In this document: in pieces, positions 58,648-64,000 of the stretch
Layout: every line of letters begins with the position of its first letter
How positions within the stretch are numbered: the stretch's first letter is position 1
From: Cystobasidium ongulense
Lineage: Eukaryota > Basidiomycota > Cystobasidiomycetes > Cystobasidiales > Cystobasidiaceae
Reading direction: 5' to 3'
Assembly: GCA_022835595.1 (NCBI GenBank)
Contig: BQUP01000003.1
Span: 1,908,975-1,972,974 of the forward strand
DNA: 64,000 bases
Translations under genes and position numbers: made by a program
The notes under the pieces: model-generated
What the model was told of the DNA's origin: nothing
Databases searched by the model: none
What the model saw: the letters and a program-made list of their open reading frames with translations, nothing else

Positions 58648-61314
58648 CTACTGCCTACCAAAGATGGCATCTGCCACCCTGGCTGCATCTCTAGCTGCAT
58701 CTACATCGTGGACACGAATAATATTGGCTCCATTCGCAATTGCCAATGCGTGAACAGCAGCATTGGCATATTCGCGCTTGGTCGGATCAGACTGTCCGGT
58801 AATCTTGCCGAGAAAACCTTTACGAGACACCCCGACGAGAACTGGAAACTTGGAAAGTAGAAGAGAATCTTCATCTGCGGTATCTTTTGCAGTTGTACTT
58901 TCCGTGGAATTTTGCAGTAATAGAGTAGGATTTGAGAGAACTGCTTTTCTGCCTGTAACGGCTGGTAGATTCCTCAGAAGCTGAAGATTCCCTTCTGCAT
59001 TCTTCGAGAAACCAATACCAGGATCTAGGATGATATTCCACCTCTTGATACCAGCATCGAGCGCTTTTCTAACAGCTTGCGCCAATTCGGTCTTCACACC
59101 ACGGACCACGTCGCCACCTTCGTAGTTCTGATGCTTTGGCTGGTTCACTTCCTCCGGTTGTCCTCTCATATGCATAAGCACAAAAGGTACGTCCAAATTA
59201 GCGACTGTTTTTAGCATATTTGGATCTTGTAGTCCTCCAGATATATCATTGATGATATCAGCACCGGCCTCGATACTCGCTCTAGCCACTGAGGCGCGGT
59301 AAGTATCGACACTTATGGGTATAGTGATACCGGCCTGTCGAATAGCTTGAATGACTGGTATCACTCTCTGCAACTCTTCTTCTTCTGAAACATGCGCTGA
59401 ACCGGGGCGAGTGCTGACCCCTCCTATGTCGAGGATATCAGCACCAGATACTACTTGACGTTTGGCTGATTCTACTGCGTCTGAAGCGGAGAAATGGCGA
59501 CCGCCATCCGAGAAGGAATCTGGCGTTATATTGAGAATCGACATGATCAGAGTGCATGAATCTGTTGAAAGCGGGAGAGTCGAAGATGTAGAGGCTATCG
59601 GTGTCACTTGACGGAGTTGAGAAGTGCGTATATCGAGTGCGTGAAGAAGGTTCTGAATGCATGTTTGCTGTACCGGATGCTGTAATTCTGGTGCAATGCT
59701 ATGAAATCACACGATATTAGCTATAGGTGCTGACTGCTTAGATAGAGATGGCTTACTCGTTCAGCGGCCTCAGTACGAATTCCCGTTCCGATATCAAAGG
59801 ATGTGGAATTGTGAGATCGACGACCTCGTCTCGCATTACGATATCATCATATAATAATAAATCGAGATCAATTTCTCTTGGACCCTTTTCAATAGTTTTT
59901 CGGCGTCCTATATATTTTTCTATCGATTTCAGGAAACCTAACAATTGGACTGGTGAAAGCGAAGTTTTTATCTGTGTGTAATATGGGAAAATATCTTTAT
60001 GAGCTGAAAAGGAACGAGCTTTCGCAAAAGGCTTGAAAAGTTCTGACTTACCTTACAAACTCCATTTAAGAATCTGTCTTGCTCAACCACGTACATCGGT
60101 TCACTCTCGTACATTAGACTTGTTTCTTCGAGCTTTGCGAAGCGATCATTGTGATTGGGGTTTGCATCGGCTGCTCGAAGGATAGGTGATGCGGATGGAG
60201 TAGCAGCATATAACCGTCTAGGATCATCTAGTATCTTGAGGGCCTTGCTTATATGCGCCGCTTTGTTGCCTACATTTGAGCCTATTGCGATGTATGCAGT
60301 GTGCGATAAAGATCTGGGTGATGACGACAAGGACGAGGCATTTGAAGCTGATAGATGTGTGCTGTTGAGTTGGAGGGGTGAATGTGTTGACGATGATAGA
60401 GCGCAAGAAGGAGTCTGGCTTTGAGTCTTGGAGAAGAAAGATCGATGCCGCGTGATTTCGACAGCTGTTGTGCTAGTCCACATGACTGCTTTAGGCTTAT
60501 CGAGTCTGACGCGAACTTTCGGGACTTTGCAGACTGATACAACATCTGCTGCGATATCTGGGCAGAACTTCTCCAGTAGAAGAGGGTGGTTTGACCGGAC
60601 GTTCTGATGGTGCACAATGTGTGTCAGACTATACTAACGGGATTTGAATCTGCTAGTATACGATACCTTCCATACTGTCTCTTGCAGTGTTCTACCGCAC
60701 CACGCCATATCTGCTTCGGGCACTATGCCTTCGAAATTAGGCCAAGTTTGGATGTCTACAATGAGAGGCTGCTCTTGTAAGCGTTCGTGGTCGCGCAAAC
60801 CTAGGATAGTGGAGATTGTAAAGTCTACAATAGACAGGGAGTCTTGGCGAGCGTTGTAGCTCCCCGCTTGTACTGTAGGGTACGGTGAAGAAGTTGGCGT
60901 GTACGCGTGGTCAGAAGCAAGGTAGTCTTGTCTATTGCGGTTGATGTGCGCACGAAGCTTGCCACCGTGTAGAAGAGCGTCTGGAAGGGTGACGAGCACT
61001 TGGACAGAATCGTATTTCCCAGGCAGAGGAGGGTCGTAGTGGAAGAGAATGAGTTGAGCTACCTTCTCAGCAAGGGTATGAGCAGTGAATATATGCTTTG
61101 AAGGATATGTGTCCTTTGTAAAGTGGTTTCGCAGCAATTTGACGAGATCAGAGTAGGAGACGGAAAAGTTGAGGTCGTCGGTAGCGCCAGCTTTGGAAGT
61201 GTCGGTGCATACAGTGACTGTGAGATACGCGGGTTGAGCAGCTGCCTTCTTCCACGGCGATGGGGAGAGTGTGAGCTGCTCTAGGAGGAGAGACTCGATA
61301 ATGACCTGGTCCAT
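58648..61314 (-). CDS. FOL1: Trifunctional folate synthesis enzyme (DHNA/HPPK/DHPS)
   Basis: Exons 60667-61314, 60052-60603, 59757-59971 and 58648-59698 give 821 aa. The start MDQVIIESLLLEQLTLSPS opens the first of two FolB-like dihydroneopterin aldolase units; the second has IVDFTISTILGLRDHERLQE. HPPK follows: HTAYIAIGSNVGNKAAHI, YESEPMYVVEQDRFLNGV, GPREIDLDLLLYDD and IPHPLISEREFVLRPLND. DHPS ends the protein: LIMSILNITPDSFSDGGRHF, DILDIGGVSTRPGS, SVDTYRASVARASIEAG, INDISGG and VGVSRKGFLG. Together they convert dihydroneopterin to dihydropteroate in three steps; DHPS is the sulfonamide target. In yeast the enzyme is associated with mitochondria; no clear presequence is seen from the chosen start. 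The upstream in-frame ATG at 61473 looks unneeded. Confidence 0.96.
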
Positions 61315-61828
61315 GGGGACATGTGGAAGCAAAGCACAGAGACGGCTGAGTTGAAGCGGGCAGAGTCGGAGCGTGCAGACTGTAACGGTGCAGCGAGTCA
61401 GCTGCCAATCTCTATACTCTGTGCTCAGTAGGAGCAGTCTGAACCGCATCACATCGGCTGTCGCGGCGGTCATGCAGCGAACTTGACAGTGTCAAAACAT
61501 GAACCAGGAAAGGCTGGCAGGTAAGGTAAATGGCGAGCTATGCATGGAGGGAGAGAGTCAGCGTATGAACATGCGCAACAGCTCTTCCTTCCGTGCGCTT
61601 CAATCCATTTACTCGACAATGCCCGATCACCCCATCGCCTTTGCACCTGGACGCGACGCTCGCTGCTTGCCAGGTATCGACTTGCACACACTCAGAAAGC
61701 ACAGCAAGAGCACCACGAGCAGGCGAATAGGATAGCGGCAGACCTGCCAGCTGTATAGTGAGGCGCTCCTTCACCGTGTATATGGCACTTGGGCTGATCG
61801 GCTACCCTTGGATGCAGGCAGACAGACG
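61315..61828. promoter_or_regulatory. Divergent promoter, FOL1 / RXT2-like gene
   Basis: A 514-bp spacer between divergent genes. Short open frames on both strands lack any conserved pattern. Confidence 0.45.
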
Positions 61829-64000
61829 ATGCAGCATAGGACAGACATACCAGCAGCTGGAGCAGCATCGACACCTTCTGCAGCATCCGCCATGTCGGTA
61901 GATGCAAAGCTGGCAGCCCAGGCAGCTGCCGGCGGGGCGGGCAACAACAACCTCAGCGCCTCTTCAGCCGTCGCCTCGGCCAGAGCAACCTCGAGCAGCT
62001 CAAGCAATTCGAATACTCCAAAGCCACAACAGCAGCAGCACGTCCACCCCTCGCAGCAACAGAATCGCCACATCCAACACCCACAACAAGCTGCAGTCGC
62101 GCATCAACGAAGTAAAAAGGAAGAATACCTCCTGCTCTCGCTTCCCTCACACGACAGCGCCTTGGTAGCGCCCAGTCACTGGGACAACCCAGACGAAGCC
62201 GGCATCTACGGCAGTGACGAAGCAGAAGACAGCGACTGGACGAACGCGACCATGTGTCCACCTCTCACAAATCGAGGCAACAAGCTCGCTCCAGGCGCGA
62301 GATTTGTCCGCAAAGGCCGACTTGGAGGATGGGAGAATCGCGAATTCCTCGATGGAACCGCCAAGAACAACAGTCTGAAATCCGCATCTGGTCTAGCGAG
62401 ACCTCCAATAGACAACGCAGACGCTCTCCTCGCTGATGAAGTCAAGAGACCTCAGGCTGGTCTTCCAGGCGGCAAGGACGTCTACCCGATCACCCCTAAT
62501 CTCACATTTGTACCTTCGTCCTCGACGGCAGCTGCGAGACCCGACAGAGAAGCGCCTGCCTATTCTTTCCTGCCTGGACCTAACTCGCCTACATCACCGT
62601 CTGCATTGTCGCCTCGAAAACGCAAAAAGGTCTACTCGTCCTACACCGGTCTGGCTTCGACTTCTGGATCGACATCAAACCACACTTCCGCTCCTGTACG
62701 AGCATATCTACCCGCACCACCTCAGAACCCTATAGAGCTAGTCATGTCACCTTTGGTCACTCGTACTTTCTCACCCCGCAACAATACGCTCGAAAAACTA
62801 GCTCTACACCCTACTGATCTCATAGAACGTGATCTGCCACTTCTGAAAGCTTTAACGCGCGTGGTGGACGTTCTGCGAGGTACCACGGTAGCGGGTCTCG
62901 ATGGGTCTCTAGGACTGCCATTCAGCAAAGACAACGAGCCAGTCATTCAGGCCGATTTAAAGGATAAGACAGTTGAAGAAGCGGAGCAAGAAATTGAAGC
63001 GGAAATTAAAGCTGCAAAAGAAGCGGAAACAGAATATCTTCACGGCAAGAGTAGAGATGATGATACAGCAAGTGACACAGCTGGAGACATGGAAATTGAT
63101 AAGCAGGTCCAAGACAAGGCAGTTGATGATGGCAATGCCAAGAAACGCAGGAGAACGGCTTCAATGGAAGTAGAACAGCCAGATGTAGCCGAAAAAAGCG
63201 GCGCAAACGGCTTTGCACCTCTCCTCAATGGCTCAGCTGTCGATGCAAGCGTGGGATCGACTACCGTTGCAGCAGCAGATGCTGCTGAGGACATGCAGGA
63301 GGATACGAACGCTGCCATCTCCAACCCTACAAGCATGCCTATCGTGAACGGCACAGAGGCTGTAAAGCTGGAGGCTTCACTGAAAGGCTTGTCTGTGCCT
63401 ACCATCACGAACACAAGTGAAGAGACCAAATCTGCCGAACAAGCCATGTCGTCAAATGAAGCTGTTCATGATAAAGCCGAGTCCGGACTTGCAGTTGAAA
63501 CAAGTACGAATGTAGAAGCTTCAGCTGCAGAAGCAAGTATCAATCTTGCAGGAAGTGTTACAGCCTCGAGGCGGAACTCGCCTTTTTCAACGATGGGACA
63601 AGATGATGATAATGAATCTATGGCTGATACTGCAATGGGAGATGGAGAAGGCAGTACATCATCACATAATCCTCCTACTCGATTACCAGCTTCTTTACAG
63701 CGTATTGCCAATCCTGCACCATACGTCTCCTCCCTTTTCGTATCGAACAAGGATGTTCTCGTTGGAATTCCCCCTGGGGCGCCTGGCTCGATACCTGGCC
63801 AACCAAATACACCCGTTCCTGGTGGTTATCAATGGATCGATATACTGCTGCCAAATGGGACACCTCGTTTCGGTTATGCAAATCCGCCAGTTAAGGACAT
63901 AGAGCAGCAGCCTGAAGCTTCGACATCTGCAGGAACGGCTAGTACTGGAGGCGGTACATCCGGAGCCACGACAGCAGCTTTGAATTCTGCGTCAGCAACA
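61829..64000 (+). CDS. RXT2-like subunit of the Rpd3L histone deacetylase complex (cut by right edge)
   Basis: One open frame from 61829 (or the in-frame ATG at 61892, MSVDAKLAAQAA) to the window end, more than 720 codons without an intron. The Ser/Gln-rich start is followed by KKEEYLLLSLPSHDSALVAP and the block LTNRGNKLAPGARFVRKG, RLGGWENREFLDG, which fits the N-terminal domain of Rxt2. LVTRTFSPRNNTLEKLAL and DLPLLKALTRVVDVLRG match its helical second half. The rest is acidic, Ala/Ser/Thr-rich and disordered, with a KKRRRTAS nuclear signal. Later QWIDILLPNGTPRFGYAN is a compact motif of unknown role. Rxt2 belongs to the large Sin3/Rpd3 co-repressor. The fungal protein is larger than yeast Rxt2 (about 430 aa). 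The family call rests on short motifs, so it is moderate. Confidence 0.7.
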   Translation, partial: MQHRTDIPAAGAASTPSAASAMSVDAKLAAQAAAGGAGNNNLSASSAVASARATSSSSSNSNTPKPQQQQHVHPSQQQNRHIQHPQQAAVAHQRSKKEEYLLLSLPSHDSALVAPSHWDNPDEAGIYGSDEAEDSDWTNATMCPPLTNRGNKLAPGARFVRKGRLGGWENREFLDGTAKNNSLKSASGLARPPIDNADALLADEVKRPQAGLPGGKDVYPITPNLTFVPSSSTAAARPDREAPAYSFLPGPNSPTSPSALSPRKRKKVYSSYTGLASTSGSTSNHTSAPVRAYLPAPPQNPIELVMSPLVTRTFSPRNNTLEKLALHPTDLIERDLPLLKALTRVVDVLRGTTVAGLDGSLGLPFSKDNEPVIQADLKDKTVEEAEQEIEAEIKAAKEAETEYLHGKSRDDDTASDTAGDMEIDKQVQDKAVDDGNAKKRRRTASMEVEQPDVAEKSGANGFAPLLNGSAVDASVGSTTVAAADAAEDMQEDTNAAISNPTSMPIVNGTEAVKLEASLKGLSVPTITNTSEETKSAEQAMSSNEAVHDKAESGLAVETSTNVEASAAEASINLAGSVTASRRNSPFSTMGQDDDNESMADTAMGDGEGSTSSHNPPTRLPASLQRIANPAPYVSSLFVSNKDVLVGIPPGAPGSIPGQPNTPVPGGYQWIDILLPNGTPRFGYANPPVKDIEQQPEASTSAGTASTGGGTSGATTAALNSASAT

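Overview
The window is nuclear DNA of a basidiomycete fungus; I cannot fix the subphylum from sequence alone. The reasons are short GT-AG introns (about 50-140 nt) in almost every gene, compact gene spacing, a trifunctional folate enzyme (FOL1), a Stealth/xylosylphosphotransferase-type protein of the kind known from Cryptococcus, a septation-initiation kinase with a C-terminal armadillo region, and a fungal-type two-component output regulator (SSK1). I count 25 supported protein genes, two of them cut by the window edges. I found no tRNA, rRNA, transposon or CRISPR array.

Left part (1-15 kb): a secreted GH23-like lytic transglycosylase (cut by the left edge) faces a wax-synthase-like membrane acyltransferase. 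Then come a Cdc7/Cdc15/SepH-type kinase, ribosomal protein uS17 (RPS11), the KEOPS subunit CGI121, an Mpv17/PMP22-family membrane protein, and chorismate synthase (ARO2). ARO2 shares a 126-bp divergent promoter with a prephenate dehydratase, so two steps of phenylalanine synthesis sit head to head. The prephenate dehydratase ends right after its catalytic domain.

Middle part (16-34 kb): a flavohemoglobin with a likely mitochondrial presequence lies between two direct copies of an approximately 105-bp segment derived from the prephenate dehydratase 3' flank. Next are SSK1, the tRNA wobble deaminase TAD2, TAF4 (TFIID), a large low-complexity protein with a PCNA-binding (PIP-box) motif, and COG1 (Golgi tethering).

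Right part (35-64 kb): a secreted Ser/Thr-rich protein, the Stealth-family transferase (with a 102-bp hexanucleotide satellite inside an intron), BUD23 (18S rRNA methyltransferase), mitochondrial thioredoxin, a coiled-coil protein, an MFS exporter, a DNAJC28-like mitochondrial protein, two Zn2Cys6 transcription factors arranged head to head, a TMEM53/DUF829 hydrolase-like protein, FOL1, and an RXT2-like subunit of the Rpd3L histone deacetylase complex that runs off the right edge.

Most genes are housekeeping and there is no obvious secondary-metabolite cluster or defence system. The points most worth a second look are the ACT-less prephenate dehydratase and its split 3' flank around the flavohemoglobin, the shared ARO2/PHA2 promoter, a GC-AG intron in RPS11, a 10-nt microexon in ARO2, the unassigned PIP-box protein, and intron-retention options in the Stealth, TAD2 and secreted-protein genes. 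All gene models were spliced by eye; exon joins quoted keep the reading frame and restore family motifs.
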